From Methylotenera sp. (GTDB taxonomy: Bacteria > Pseudomonadota > Gammaproteobacteria > Burkholderiales > Methylophilaceae), in the NCBI GenBank assembly GCA_030682715.1, contig JAUXNQ010000016.1:1-56020 (forward strand): a stretch of 56,020 nt of DNA, written 5' to 3'. The position numbers were made by a program, and so were the translations under genes. This document shows positions 1 through 9,622 of this stretch, piece by piece. Below the pieces are notes generated by a model, which saw only the letters and a program-made list of their open reading frames with translations, did not search any database and had not been told where the DNA came from. Numbering within the stretch: the first letter of the stretch is position 1; every line of letters starts with the position of its first letter.

Positions 1-1704
1 GACTTCGGTTAATTTGTCCATGAGTGCATTCACGCCATCACAGAGGCTAGCAATTGCACCCGTCTTGCCCGCTAACGAAACGCGACTGCTTAAGTTACCA
101 GCTTTCGCTGCTTCAATAATAATCTGCGTCTCTGATACCGCTTGTGCTAGTGAAGCAGATGCATTATGTTGTTCTGTAATATCAATCGCAAATTTAACTA
201 CTTTAAAAGGCTTACCATTAGCATCTAATACTGGATTATAGGAGGCTTGCAAATAAATCTCTTTACCTCCTTTGCCAAAACGTTTGAATATACCAGACTC
301 AAACTTACCCGATCTTAAGTGATCCCATAATTGTTTATACTCTGGTCCATTTCGATACTCAGCATCTACAAACATACTATGATGATGACCTAAAATCTCA
401 CCTTCGCTGTAACCAGTAAGCCCAGCAAAAATATGATTAACCTTTCTGATTTTACCATCCAGCGAAAACTCAATAACACCTAATGAGCGGTTGATAGACT
501 CAATTTGACCTTGATTATCAGCCTCTTTTTCTTTGAGCTCTGTAATATCGATTGTGTAATTAACAATTTTAAACGGCTTGCCATTGAAATCATTAACAGG
601 GTTATATGAAGCTTGAATCCACACTTCACGCCCATCTTTTGCAATACGCTTGTACTGACCTGCATCACTGTTTCCTTGTTGCAACTTGCTCCACAAGGTA
701 GAGTAGGCATCACTTTTTGCGTAAACAGGATCCAATACGATACTTACATGCTTTCCTGTAAGCTCAGTCGCTTTGTATCCAAGCATATCAAGATAAATAT
801 CATTTGCGCGCAGTATAGTGCCGTCTAAATCTAGCTCAACAACACCTTGTGTTTTGTTTAATGCTTCTACCTGACCCTTATTGTCAAGATCTTTGGTTAT
901 GTCGCGCCACTCTAGCACGTTACCAACATAATTTTTCTCATGATCATATATAGCTGTCACATACAGCCACATATTTAATGGTCCAAGCTTAATTTGGGTT
1001 GTGTATGGCAAGCGGGATGGGTCTGATAAGAGCTTTCTTTGATGTGCGGGGTTTTTATGAAAAACATCAACACTGGTACCAAGAATTTGGTCAGGATTGA
1101 AATCAGGAAGTGCTTGGCGGAAAATCTCCAGATTAGCTTTAAATAGCATTGTTGTTGCATCGTTAAAATATGTAACGATGAAGTCTCGGTCAATTGCCAT
1201 AACTGCTGCCGATGATGCATCCATTGCACTACGAATTCGAACTGCCTCAAGCTCACTATTGATACTATGCATTCTTTCAGCAGTAATATCAGTCATATAA
1301 CTTACTACTTTTACGATACGACCTTTCGCATCTGGGATAGGACTAAAGTAGCCTTGGAACCATCGAACACTACCATCCTTAGCGACAAAACGGTATCGTC
1401 CTGTATCATTTTCACCACTAGATAACTTACTCCACAGACTAATCACTTCTGGGGTATCACGTTCATCAGGGCTAATAAATTCAATATGCGTATGACCAAC
1501 CATATCAGCAGATTGGTAACCTAAAGCATCTAGCCAGTTTTTATTGACTTTTAGAATACTGCCAGAAGTATTGTATTCAACTACACATCTCGCTTTATCG
1601 ATTTCAAGCTGTAAGGCGTGAAACTCTGCTATTTCATCTTCAAGTTGCTTTAATTTTTTGCCTCGGAATAAATCGCTAATCGCATTGATCAAACCCAAAA
1701 CCAT
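1..1704 (-). CDS. Methyl-accepting chemotaxis protein with four PAS domains, N-terminal part (runs off left edge)
   Basis: An open frame of 568 codons with no stop reads to the window edge, so the C-terminus lies outside. Translation gives a short leader, then four PAS-like domains at roughly residues 30-135, 145-265, 280-385 and 395-510. The third and fourth are close relatives: both carry the pattern KR-x-(A/G)K-(D/G)G-(R/K)E-x-(W/I)-(I/Y) followed by QASYNPV and IDIT. After PAS4 the chain resembles a HAMP-like segment (AGNLSSRV, MDKLTEV). A methyl-accepting signalling domain is expected beyond base 1 but is not seen. No transmembrane helix is visible, so this looks like a cytoplasmic, Aer-like or redox/ligand-sensing receptor. 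It lies 46 bases downstream of cheW and probably belongs to the cheA-cheW operon. The ATG at 1704 directly abuts AAGGAG, so the in-frame TTG two codons later (1698) may be the real start. Confidence 0.85.
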   Translation of the reverse strand, partial: MVLGLINAISDLFRGKKLKQLEDEIAEFHALQLEIDKARCVVEYNTSGSILKVNKNWLDALGYQSADMVGHTHIEFISPDERDTPEVISLWSKLSSGENDTGRYRFVAKDGSVRWFQGYFSPIPDAKGRIVKVVSYMTDITAERMHSINSELEAVRIRSAMDASSAAVMAIDRDFIVTYFNDATTMLFKANLEIFRQALPDFNPDQILGTSVDVFHKNPAHQRKLLSDPSRLPYTTQIKLGPLNMWLYVTAIYDHEKNYVGNVLEWRDITKDLDNKGQVEALNKTQGVVELDLDGTILRANDIYLDMLGYKATELTGKHVSIVLDPVYAKSDAYSTLWSKLQQGNSDAGQYKRIAKDGREVWIQASYNPVNDFNGKPFKIVNYTIDITELKEKEADNQGQIESINRSLGVIEFSLDGKIRKVNHIFAGLTGYSEGEILGHHHSMFVDAEYRNGPEYKQLWDHLRSGKFESGIFKRFGKGGKEIYLQASYNPVLDANGKPFKVVKFAIDITEQHNASASLAQAVSETQIIIEAAKAGNLSSRVSLAGKTGAIASLCDGVNALMDKLTEV

Positions 1705-1750
1705 CTCCTTATAAGCATCAACTCATACTTATTTTTTGTTAACTATTGCT

Positions 1751-2245
1751 TTAAGCAGCCACCGCATCTACTAAAGCCATTTCCTGGCTAGTCATTAACT
1801 GCTCAATATCAACCAAAATCAACATACGCTCAGCAACTGTGGCTAAGCCGACAATATATTTTGTATCAATACTTGTCACTAAAGATGGCACGTCTCGAAT
1901 CTGCTCTTCTTTTAAAGCGATTACATCAGATACCCCATCTACTACAATGCCAACCACACGGCCATGCAAGTTGAGAATTATTACTACTGTAAATTCGTTG
2001 TATTCAACCTTACCTAAGTTAAATTTAATGCGTAGATCAACAATTGGTACAATTTTCCCGCGTAGATTCACAACACCTTTAATAAACTCAGGGGTGTTAG
2101 CTATCTGTGTCACTGCATCATAGCCGCGAATTTCTTGTACCTTTAAAATTTCTAGGCCATACTCTTCTGCACCCAAAACAAAGGTCAAATACTCACCTTC
2201 GGCACTTTTAGCCTTTGAATTACTCATTACATTATCTGTACTCAT
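1751..2245 (-). CDS. cheW: Chemotaxis adaptor protein CheW
   Basis: This 164-residue single CheW/SH3-like domain scaffolds receptors to the CheA kinase at the cytoplasmic array. Diagnostic segments are the [10 protein letters not shown] stretch near residue 38, then [23 protein letters not shown] at about 50-72 and VDGVSDV near 103. The length is normal for CheW. AAGGAG lies ten bases before the chosen ATG; a second ATG six codons in is possible. It starts 14 bases after the cheA stop, so the two are co-transcribed, with the PAS receptor following. Confidence 0.95.
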   Translation of the reverse strand: MSTDNVMSNSKAKSAEGEYLTFVLGAEEYGLEILKVQEIRGYDAVTQIANTPEFIKGVVNLRGKIVPIVDLRIKFNLGKVEYNEFTVVIILNLHGRVVGIVVDGVSDVIALKEEQIRDVPSLVTSIDTKYIVGLATVAERMLILVDIEQLMTSQEMALVDAVAA

Positions 2246-2259
2246 CTTATTTAAGCTCC

Positions 2260-4581
2260 TTAGGCATTACTTTGCATATGCTGATTATTTTGATTAGAAA
2301 ATGAAGCTGCACCTGTTATATAGTTAGTGGATTGCCCCATTTGTATCAGAGCAGCTACATCCAAAATTAAAGCGACTGAACCATCACCCATGATAGTCGC
2401 TCCAGATACGCCAGGAATCCTTTTAAAGTTAGTTTCTAAACTCTTAATAACAACCTGTTGCTGACCTACTAACCTATCAACAAACAAAGCTGATTTCTTA
2501 CCATCTGACTCTAATAGCACCAACACGCCTTGTGTTGGATCAGTAATATCCGTTGCGTGATTAAACAAACTATGTAGTGCAATAATCGGCAAATACTCAC
2601 CTCGCACATGGACCATTCGACCTTCGCCAGTGACAGTCTTAATATCTTCAGCACGAGGTTGCAAGGTTTCAACAATCAGATTAAGTGGAATAACATATAC
2701 ACTCTGCCCCAACGATACGGACATACCATCCAGAATTGCAAGTGTTAATGGTAGAGAAATTGAAATTGTTGTACCAAATCCTAGCGCAGAGCGTATGTCA
2801 ACTGATCCACCCATTGCCGTAATATTTCTTTTAACCACATCCATTCCTACACCGCGACCTGAGACATCGGTCACAACTTCTGCGGTAGAGAATCCAGGTG
2901 CAAAAATTAGCGAGAACACTTCACTATCGGTCATATTCTCACTAACAGGCAACCCATTTGACTGCGCTTTAGCAAGAATCTTATCTCGGTTTAAACCAGC
3001 ACCATCATCTGTTACTTCTATCACGATACTGCCGCCTTTATGAGCAGCAGAGAGTGTTAAAGTACCAGAGTCACTCTTTCCAGCTTTTCTACGATTTTCT
3101 GGAATTTCAATACCATGATCCACACTATTACGAACTAAATGCGTGAGTGGGTCAACAATACGTTCAATCAAGCCTTTATCAAGCTCTGTTGCAGCACCTA
3201 CCGTGACAAAATCCACTTTTTTATTTAGCTTAGCAGCTAAATCACGCACCATCCGAGGAAAGCGTGAAAACACAAAATCCATTGGCATCATACGAATTGA
3301 CATCACGGACTCTTGCAAATCTCGTGTATTACGCGTTAATTGACCTACACTATTAATTAACGCCTCATTATGAACTGGGTCTAGCATACTAATGCGTTGT
3401 TCAATCATGGCTTGCGTAATCACCAACTCACCAACTAAATTAATTAGTTGATCAACCTTCTCAACACCTACACGAATTGAAGATGCTTCTGCACTGGCTG
3501 GTACTTTATCAGACTCACGGCGACCAGCATTTCTGCGGTCAGCATCTTGTGAAGCTGTACTCACAGGAGTAGCTTCTACTTTTGCAGTACTAGCTGCAAG
3601 TTGTGCACTAGTAGTGCCGCTATTTGCTAGCGTAAGTGCTGTATCATCACCAATCAGATTGGCTTTAACAGCATCTGGGTGAGGTTGGAATGGTGCAAAA
3701 AAACCGTAGCCTTCCTCTTGCTTTTCTTTACCCTCTTCTTCAAAAAGGCCATACCCTACTTCTTCTTGAACTAAAACTTTGGTGCCTGTATCCGCTTTAG
3801 ATTCGACTGTTTCTGCAACTACAGGCTTTATCTCAGCAACTTGAGGTGCTTTTACAGGTGACGCGTCCGTTTTGAGTGTAATGACTAAATCATCTGGATC
3901 TACAATAAACGAACAGATGGAAACAATATCAGCTTGAGATGAATCTGTGGTTAGGGTGATGACAAAGTGCCCATCTGATTGTTTGCTGAGCGCAACCAAG
4001 CCCAAGAGGCCCAACTCTTCTTGTAAGTTTTCAACATCTTTTTCTGTGATATCTGGCATCACAATATTGAAACAACTGGTCCCATCAGGAATTTCATTTT
4101 GTGCAATTTCTGCAACAGCAGAAAACTCAACTGGTGGAGGTGTAGCGCTTACTGACACTGTTGAATCAGTAGCTACAGGAGTTGCTACTGCGCCTGCTTC
4201 AGAAAGTTGCTTTAACATCATTTTAACGTCAGCGACCTGCTCTTGATCCACCTCGGTGGCTAAACGATGTCCATCCAACTCCATTTTTAGAACATCTTTA
4301 GCCGCAAGGAATGCATCAACATGTTCAGCAGTCAGTGCCATTTCATTTTTACGAATTTTATCCAACAAATTTTCCAGCACATGCGTAATTTCGGTCATAT
4401 CCATAAAACCGAAAGTAGCCGCACCACCTTTAATTGAGTGTGCTGCTCGGAAAATTGCGTTCAATTCCTCATTATCAGGATTTGCAATGTTAATGCCCAA
4501 GAGCAAACGCTCTGCCTCAGCTAACAGTTCTTCAGCCTCATCAAAGAAGACCTCATAAAACTGACTCATATCAATTGTCAT
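2260..4581 (-). CDS. cheA: Chemotaxis histidine kinase CheA
   Basis: This is the central sensor kinase of flagellar chemotaxis (773 residues from the chosen start). It passes phosphate to CheY. Domains in order: an HPt domain with the phosphoryl-accepting His48 in AAHSIKGGA; a variable CheY-binding and linker region at about 130-390, rich in Ala, Val and Thr; a dimerisation helix pair containing [15 protein letters not shown]; an HATPase domain with [12 protein letters not shown] (N box), [10 protein letters not shown] (G1) and [10 protein letters not shown] (G2); and a C-terminal CheW-like domain. The frame is open 35 codons further upstream, but ATG 4581 has GGAG seven bases before it and begins at the conserved [16 protein letters not shown] region. 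The 294 bases upstream to cheY are AT-rich with no clear gene. Confidence 0.95.
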   Translation of the reverse strand: MTIDMSQFYEVFFDEAEELLAEAERLLLGINIANPDNEELNAIFRAAHSIKGGAATFGFMDMTEITHVLENLLDKIRKNEMALTAEHVDAFLAAKDVLKMELDGHRLATEVDQEQVADVKMMLKQLSEAGAVATPVATDSTVSVSATPPPVEFSAVAEIAQNEIPDGTSCFNIVMPDITEKDVENLQEELGLLGLVALSKQSDGHFVITLTTDSSQADIVSICSFIVDPDDLVITLKTDASPVKAPQVAEIKPVVAETVESKADTGTKVLVQEEVGYGLFEEEGKEKQEEGYGFFAPFQPHPDAVKANLIGDDTALTLANSGTTSAQLAASTAKVEATPVSTASQDADRRNAGRRESDKVPASAEASSIRVGVEKVDQLINLVGELVITQAMIEQRISMLDPVHNEALINSVGQLTRNTRDLQESVMSIRMMPMDFVFSRFPRMVRDLAAKLNKKVDFVTVGAATELDKGLIERIVDPLTHLVRNSVDHGIEIPENRRKAGKSDSGTLTLSAAHKGGSIVIEVTDDGAGLNRDKILAKAQSNGLPVSENMTDSEVFSLIFAPGFSTAEVVTDVSGRGVGMDVVKRNITAMGGSVDIRSALGFGTTISISLPLTLAILDGMSVSLGQSVYVIPLNLIVETLQPRAEDIKTVTGEGRMVHVRGEYLPIIALHSLFNHATDITDPTQGVLVLLESDGKKSALFVDRLVGQQQVVIKSLETNFKRIPGVSGATIMGDGSVALILDVAALIQMGQSTNYITGAASFSNQNNQHMQSNA

Positions 4582-4875
4582 TGCCGCACTCCATATATTT
4601 ATGCGCTTACATACAAGACGTATGGTTTGCGCAAATACCGCCGCTTCATTTATCTCAAATTCGCAGTAACTCCTATTGGAAATCACTATATTTGAAGGAG
4701 ATTAAAAACCCCAACCTCATTAGAATTAAAAACTTCCACCTGTAAAAAATAAAGGCCTAATTAGAATCACTTAAGAAATAAATTGCTTATTATTATTTTT
4801 TATTTAAAAATTTATTACGGATACGTAATCTTTTTGTTCCAATAAGAAAGACTACCAAATACCCAACAAAAGCCT

Positions 4876-5244
4876 TTATGAACCAATTACTTTTTGCACA
4901 ACTTCAATCAAACGCTTAGGATCAAAAGGCTTAACCAACCAACCATTAGCACCAGCAGCTTTACCTTTTGCCTTCATTTCATCACTTGACTCAGTTGTTA
5001 ACATTAAAATTGGCACTTTCTGATATGAGCCTAACTCTCTTAAATTTTTAATTAATGTTAAGCCATCCATAATTGGCATATTTTGATCGGTTAACACTAG
5101 ATCTACAGTTTTCTCTTTAGCTTTATTGAGACCGTCCTGCCCATCCACGGCCTGAACCACATCATAACCTGCAGCCTTCAGACTAAATGCCACCATTTGG
5201 CGCAGAGATCCTGAGTCATCTACTGCTAGTATTGTTTTTGCCAT
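4876..5244 (-). CDS. cheY: Chemotaxis response regulator CheY
   Basis: This 122-residue stand-alone receiver domain, when phosphorylated by CheA, binds the flagellar switch. The acid pocket is D9-D10, the phospho-acceptor is Asp53 in LVLTDQNMPIMDG, the switch Thr is at 83/84 in LTTE, and the conserved Lys105 is in LVKPF. It has no output domain. It lies between the CheZ-like gene and cheA on the same strand but is separated by over 100 bases on either side, so it may have its own promoter (candidate at 5326-5352). Confidence 0.93.
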   Translation of the reverse strand: MAKTILAVDDSGSLRQMVAFSLKAAGYDVVQAVDGQDGLNKAKEKTVDLVLTDQNMPIMDGLTLIKNLRELGSYQKVPILMLTTESSDEMKAKGKAAGANGWLVKPFDPKRLIEVVQKVIGS

Positions 5245-5325
5245 TTATTTACTCACTTTTTACTGTTAACAAACAATCACTCTTGCCACAAAAATCAGAG
5301 CGCTTTTATGCTTAACTTACACTGC

Positions 5326-5352
5326 CTAACGGCAGAAAACTTAATATATTTA
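5326..5352 (-). promoter_or_regulatory. Possible sigma-28 promoter for cheY
   Basis: On the minus strand the sequence reads TAAATATA, 11 bases, GCCGTTAG. Against the FliA consensus TAAAGTTT-N11-GCCGATAA this is 5/8 and 6/8, with the spacing exact. It lies about 80 bases before cheY. The match is modest and alternatives were not excluded. Confidence 0.3.
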
Positions 5353-5363
5353 GCCTTAACACT

Positions 5364-5912
5364 CTAAAAAAGATCAATTTCACCCGTTGCCATGTCTTTC
5401 TGGCCAACTGATCGACGTAATCCACCTGATAAAGCATGACTACCTACTTGCAAACTATTACTCATTTCTTCTAAAAACTTCACAATCTCTTCATGCTCAT
5501 GGTTGGGGTCCATCTCATTACTATGCGACTCTACCTCATGCAATAAGTCTTTTAACCCATTAACACGTTTAATTGTTCTTGCGATCAACTGACTAGTTAG
5601 ATCTTGAAATTGAAGACTAGTGACAGCCACATTGACTTCGTCGCCAATTTTAGATTTGAACAGCTCAAGCTTTTCTAGCACTGGTTTATCTATTGCATAT
5701 TTTGCAGCCAACGCATCTAATACCTGCTGCTGCTCACAAACAGCCTCATGAACCGCTGTAAAACTAGCGCTTAATTTCTCAATAGCCTCACTCAATAGAA
5801 ATGTTGTTTGCAGCAAATCTGCTTCAACCTCTATTAAATGTTGTTTACCATGGTCAGAGACCGCAGCAAGCAGCTTTCGTAACTCCGCAATTGGTAATGT
5901 TTTTATTTCCAT
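5364..5912 (-). CDS. cheZ: CheZ-like CheY-P phosphatase
   Basis: This 182-residue, largely helical protein carries LQFQDLTSQLI at about residues 100-110. In E. coli CheZ the catalytic pair is D143 and Q147 in FQDLTGQ. Here D104 and Q108 sit in the same arrangement, so the phosphatase site looks intact. The protein is shorter than E. coli CheZ (214). It ends in an acidic-hydrophobic tail, GEIDLF, which could play the part of the C-terminal CheY-docking peptide of CheZ; that is inference. The location next to cheY and motAB supports the role. The FQD-x-T-x-Q pattern also occurs in other chemotaxis helical-bundle proteins, so the symbol is a best guess. Confidence 0.7.
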   Translation of the reverse strand: MEIKTLPIAELRKLLAAVSDHGKQHLIEVEADLLQTTFLLSEAIEKLSASFTAVHEAVCEQQQVLDALAAKYAIDKPVLEKLELFKSKIGDEVNVAVTSLQFQDLTSQLIARTIKRVNGLKDLLHEVESHSNEMDPNHEHEEIVKFLEEMSNSLQVGSHALSGGLRRSVGQKDMATGEIDLF

Positions 5913-5973
5913 ACAACAACGATCCTAACGCGTTGAGACCACTTAATTAAACAATTTATAATTATTCAAATCC

Positions 5974-6001
5974 TTATCATCGCTTTTACAACTAAACTTA
6001 A
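5974..6001 (-). promoter_or_regulatory. Weak sigma-28-like promoter before the CheZ-like gene
   Basis: The minus strand reads TTAAGTTT, 12 bases, GATGATAA: 7/8 and 6/8 to the FliA consensus but with a spacer one base too long. It lies about 60 bases upstream of the CheZ-like start. Confidence 0.22.
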
Positions 6002-6029
6002 GGGCAAAGGCAAACCACATAACATTAAT

Positions 6030-6971
6030 TCATCGATTACTTTGATTCAATACACTATCCACGGTAGCACTATCTGCATCTGATGCCAATGTCGCTTCGC
6101 CATCATCTTTTAAGGCGTCCATCTCGGCCTGTTTATTCATTACAATAATACTAATGCGCCTATTAATTGGATTGAGTGGATCCTCTTTATCAAACAATGA
6201 CACTGAAGACAGACCAACAACCCTAAGCAGCTTCTCTTCATTCATCCCTCCAGCAATCAACTCTCTTCGTGATGCGTTGGCACGATCGGAAGAAAGCTCC
6301 CAATTGCTGTAACCTTTCTCACCGCTAGAGTAAAGCGCAGCATCGGTATGTCCAGACAAGCTAATTTTATTGGTAACCCCATTAAGCATCTGTCCAATTT
6401 CTTTCAGTATCTGTTTAGCATACGGCTGCAATTCTGCTTTTGCGGACTCAAACATTGGTCTATTTTGCTCATCTACAATCTGGATTCGCAAGCCTTCGGT
6501 AGTAATATCCAAAATTAACTGTTTTTTAAACTTACTTAAAGTCGGACTATTCTCAATTGCCATTTCTAGCTTATTTTTAAGCTCAACTAACTTTTCAGCT
6601 TCTGCTTTTTCCAGTGCGGCTTTCGCATCTTTAACATCAACTGCCTTCTGCTTACCTGGCGGCCCATCAACAGGCTTTACCTGCCCTTCTTTTTTTGTCA
6701 GATCTTTACCACCACCGCCTTTAATTAAAGTTTCACTCGCCCCCACAGATGTTCCGCCCATAAGCGCCACTTTTAAAGGTGTTTTAAAATACTCTGAAAT
6801 ACCCTCTCTTTGCGCTTTTGAAGTTGAGCCTAACAACCACATTAACAAGAAAAATGCCATCATTGCAGTAACAAAGTCAGCGTAGGCAATTTTCCACGCA
6901 CCACCATGGTGCCCTCCACCGCCTTTTTTGATCTTTTTTACGATAATCGGCTTGCGTAGCTCCTCAGCCAT
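6030..6971 (-). CDS. motB: Flagellar motor stator protein MotB
   Basis: This 313-residue peptidoglycan-anchored stator subunit starts with a basic, Gly/His-rich tail (KKIKKGGGGHHGG). A single membrane helix follows, with the proton-carrying aspartate Asp32 in IAYADFVTAMMAFFLLMWLL. A plug and linker region occupies about 60-150. A C-terminal OmpA/MotB domain shows LSGHTDA near residue 205 and the NWELSSDRA motif near 223. The His-Gly rich start is typical of proteobacterial MotB working with the long MotA. It begins 11 bases after motA and forms an operon with it. The window also encodes a second stator pair, MotC/MotD. Confidence 0.96.
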   Translation of the reverse strand: MAEELRKPIIVKKIKKGGGGHHGGAWKIAYADFVTAMMAFFLLMWLLGSTSKAQREGISEYFKTPLKVALMGGTSVGASETLIKGGGGKDLTKKEGQVKPVDGPPGKQKAVDVKDAKAALEKAEAEKLVELKNKLEMAIENSPTLSKFKKQLILDITTEGLRIQIVDEQNRPMFESAKAELQPYAKQILKEIGQMLNGVTNKISLSGHTDAALYSSGEKGYSNWELSSDRANASRRELIAGGMNEEKLLRVVGLSSVSLFDKEDPLNPINRRISIIVMNKQAEMDALKDDGEATLASDADSATVDSVLNQSNR

Positions 6972-6982
6972 AACAACTTCCC

Positions 6983-7843
6983 CTATTTGCCTTTAGCTTG
7001 CTTAACATGTGTTTCAAGTTCAGCAAAGCCAGGACGCTCTGTTGAGTAAAGTACTTTACGACCAAACTCAACTGCAATAGCTGGCGCATAGCCATTAAGG
7101 CTTGCTAGCAATGTCACTTTAACCGTTTGATACATTTTAGTACTCTCTTCTAACTTCTGCTCTAACAGCCCAGAAAGCGGGCCAACGAAACCGTACGCAA
7201 GCAAAATACCTAAAAAAGTACCGACGAGTGCATGCCCAATCAAAACCCCCAACTCATTAGGTGGGAGATGCAAACTTTCCATTGTATGCACAACGCCCAT
7301 CACCGCAGCAACAATACCGAACGCTGGCAAACCATCGCCAAGTTTAGCAATACAATGCGCAGGCACATGTCCTTCCATATGGTGCGTTTCAATTTCATTA
7401 TCCATCAAATTCTCAACCTGGAACGCGTCCATATTGCCAGAAACCATTAGGCGCAAATAATCTGTAATAAACTCAATTAAGTGATGATCATGCAGCAATG
7501 CTGGATATTTACTAAATAAAGGACTTGCCTCAGGATTCTCAACATCATTCTCAATGGACATCATGCCATCTTTACGAATTTTGGTTAAGATTTCAAATAA
7601 CAGCGCGAGCAAATCCATATAAAGGGCCTTGTTAAATTTAGACCCTTTAAACACTGTAGGTAAAGCTTTAACTGTCGCTTTAATCGCTTTACTATCATTA
7701 CCTACAACAAAAGCACCTAACGCGCCGCCAAAAATCATCACAACCTCAAGCGGTTGCCATAAGCCACCTAAATGGCCACCAGCCATAGCATAGCCGCCAA
7801 AAACTGCTCCGCAGATAACGACGTACCCAATGATAACAAACAT
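6983..7843 (-). CDS. motA: Flagellar motor stator protein MotA
   Basis: This 286-residue inner-membrane proton-channel subunit has four membrane helices: two at residues 1-50 (with GGHLGGLWQPLEVVMIFGGALGAFVVG) and two at about 170-225 (GLPAFGIVAAVMGVVHTM and LIGHALVGTFLGILLAYGFVGPL). The large cytoplasmic loop between them carries the charged residues that touch FliG. The length matches the MotA type paired with MotB, rather than the shorter PomA/MotC type. The upstream 230 bases contain a TTGACA on the minus strand (7951-7956) without a convincing -10 box. Confidence 0.96.
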   Translation of the reverse strand: MFVIIGYVVICGAVFGGYAMAGGHLGGLWQPLEVVMIFGGALGAFVVGNDSKAIKATVKALPTVFKGSKFNKALYMDLLALLFEILTKIRKDGMMSIENDVENPEASPLFSKYPALLHDHHLIEFITDYLRLMVSGNMDAFQVENLMDNEIETHHMEGHVPAHCIAKLGDGLPAFGIVAAVMGVVHTMESLHLPPNELGVLIGHALVGTFLGILLAYGFVGPLSGLLEQKLEESTKMYQTVKVTLLASLNGYAPAIAVEFGRKVLYSTERPGFAELETHVKQAKGK

Positions 7844-8073
7844 ACTTTCGTACTCCAGATTTTGATACTACAATTTTCAAACATTCATAATAGATTAGCC
7901 AATATAACGTAAAGTAATTACTTGAATAAAGCAATTTTTTACAAATCCTCTGTCAACTCATGGAGCAACATGAATATTAAGCGATCTATAAAAATTTAAT
8001 ATTTATTAAATAATCATGCGCTTATCGAAAAAACCACTATGAGAAACCATTAAGATTTATAGCAATAAATTTA

Positions 8074-8895
8074 TTATATTTTCCACACGTATAACTTCTT
8101 TTCATTATTACCAGCCTGAATCACCTCTGTTGGCTCAACATTCTCAATCTCGAATTCATAGCTCACCAATAATGCCCCTGGTGGCATTTGAGCTTGTGCT
8201 TTTAGCCACAAATCAGACATTGCAGCAGGCGACAAATACGCAAAAATGAGATCATAGCTTGCAAAATCTAACAAACGATAATCACCAATTTTAAAATCTA
8301 CTTTTGAGTGTTTAAATTTTGCACGCAACTTGCTAATCAGCCAAGGCAGTGGTGCTATTTCAATTCCATCTACCAGGCAATCAGGTCTATTCTTCTCAAT
8401 ATACATAGACATACCACCGAAACCACTACCAATATCAATAATGCGCATAGACGGACGAGGGGGTATTAATGTTAAAACTTGTTGCCAAATTTTTGGTGTA
8501 GAGGGGAAAAATGGGACTTGCGTACGAAAAGTTGTCCAGTACAAACTGAGACTGAGCAAAAAACCTAACAAATAGAAGATACTTGGAATGTGCCACTGAG
8601 ACATGACCCAAACAGCCAATGGGAAGAAAAAATGTATCCAGCGCCACCATTTAGCCATATTCACTATATTAGCAAACCATACAGCTAGCGTAGCGTGCAT
8701 CAATACTAGAATCAACAGGTACCAAATTGATACAGAATCAAAAGCCCATAGTGATTGAGCTTTAATAATCCATGCAAATGATAAAACAAAACAAAAGGCA
8801 CTAGCCTGTATTAAAACAGCAAGCGTAGCTGGCTTTAGATTGAGTTTATTTAAAAATAACTGCAGCATTTGATGCCAATTTAATATTTGATACAT
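8074..8895 (-). CDS. Membrane-anchored class I SAM methyltransferase (FAM173-like)
   Basis: The first roughly 115 residues are hydrophobic and predict about four membrane helices. They are followed by a compact Rossmann methyltransferase domain. The SAM-binding glycine loop is IIDIGSGFGG, the acidic end of strand 2 is in DGIEIAPLP, and LIFAYLSPAAM is followed by PPGALLVSYEFEI. This arrangement (GSG loop, then an F/I-YLxP-x-M segment, then PG-xLVS) resembles the bacterial relatives of FAM173/ATPSc-KMT protein-lysine methyltransferases. The target is unknown. The gene sits between motA and flhC on the same strand, so a motility protein is a tempting but unproven substrate. ATG 8895 is preferred over the ATG nine codons upstream because AGGGA precedes it. 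Confidence 0.7.
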   Translation of the reverse strand: MYQILNWHQMLQLFLNKLNLKPATLAVLIQASAFCFVLSFAWIIKAQSLWAFDSVSIWYLLILVLMHATLAVWFANIVNMAKWWRWIHFFFPLAVWVMSQWHIPSIFYLLGFLLSLSLYWTTFRTQVPFFPSTPKIWQQVLTLIPPRPSMRIIDIGSGFGGMSMYIEKNRPDCLVDGIEIAPLPWLISKLRAKFKHSKVDFKIGDYRLLDFASYDLIFAYLSPAAMSDLWLKAQAQMPPGALLVSYEFEIENVEPTEVIQAGNNEKKLYVWKI

Positions 8896-9003
8896 ACTCG
8901 CATTCCCTGTAATGCAGAGCATGTACCGATGTTTTTATTATATTTTTTTGTACTATCGGGCTATCAAAACTTTAACACAGAAAAGGAACATTATAAGCAC
9001 CTA

Positions 9004-9582
9004 TTAGGCGCTTAAAGTTACAACTTTGTAAGTGAGCTCTTTTGCTTTTTTAGTTTTCCCAGCTCTTGACGGGACATGACATAAATTACAAACATAACTT
9101 CCATTTAAATCATAAGCGTTGACAATAAAATTGCCGCCACAACAACTGCAACTTTGCAACTTAAGCATTTTGCTCTCAACAAAACGTACCATCGTCCAAG
9201 CACGTGTCATAGATAAGACTGGCTCAACACCTTCTTCAGTCTCAACTTGCTGTAAATAAAGACTATAAGCCTTAATAATTGCATGAATACCAGTTTCTCC
9301 AGTGTAATCAAGCATAAACTTATAAATATTATAAAAAATGGAAGAGTGTATATTAGGCTGCCAAGTTAAGAACCAATCAGTTGAAAATGGCAACATACCC
9401 TTTGGAGGTGAGACACCCTTAAGCTCTTTATACAGTTTGATTAATCGCTCACGTGACAAGGTGGTTTGAGATTCCAGCAATTGCAATCTCGCACCTAGCT
9501 TAATCATCTGAATTGCTAGCTGAATCTGCTCTGACTCGTTTACTACACTTTTGGTAGAAGTCACTGGACTTTTATTTTCCAT
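9004..9582 (-). CDS. flhC: Flagellar master regulator subunit FlhC
   Basis: This is the DNA-binding half of the FlhD4C2 complex, which switches on class II flagellar genes (192 residues, normal length). The zinc site is visible as C145-x-x-C148 and C165-x-x-C168 in SCSCCGG and VCNLCHV. The core includes [21 protein letters not shown]-like sequence at about 48-67. It follows flhD by 40 bases, the usual order, and forms one transcription unit with it. The N-terminal 15 residues are a divergent Ser/Thr-rich extension. Confidence 0.95.
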   Translation of the reverse strand: MENKSPVTSTKSVVNESEQIQLAIQMIKLGARLQLLESQTTLSRERLIKLYKELKGVSPPKGMLPFSTDWFLTWQPNIHSSIFYNIYKFMLDYTGETGIHAIIKAYSLYLQQVETEEGVEPVLSMTRAWTMVRFVESKMLKLQSCSCCGGNFIVNAYDLNGSYVCNLCHVPSRAGKTKKAKELTYKVVTLSA

Positions 9583-9622
9583 GGTAGTTTCCTTCTTAGT
9601 TTTATCAACACTATCAACAAGC

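Noticed and set aside
4582-4686. 35-codon upstream extension of CheA.
   Set aside because: No ribosome-binding site, sequence unlike CheA starts, and ATG 4581 is well placed.
7951-7956. TTGACA as the motA promoter -35 box.
   Set aside because: No acceptable -10 box at 16-18 bases; left unannotated.
8025-8065. TTCGATAA on the minus strand upstream of motA, a possible sigma-28 -10 box.
   Set aside because: No TAAA-type -35 box is found 11 (or 10-12) bases upstream.
8950-8975. Minus-strand TAAAGTTT followed by CCCGATAG, upstream of the methyltransferase gene.
   Set aside because: Both boxes resemble the FliA consensus, but the spacer is only six bases instead of 11, so it should not work as a promoter.
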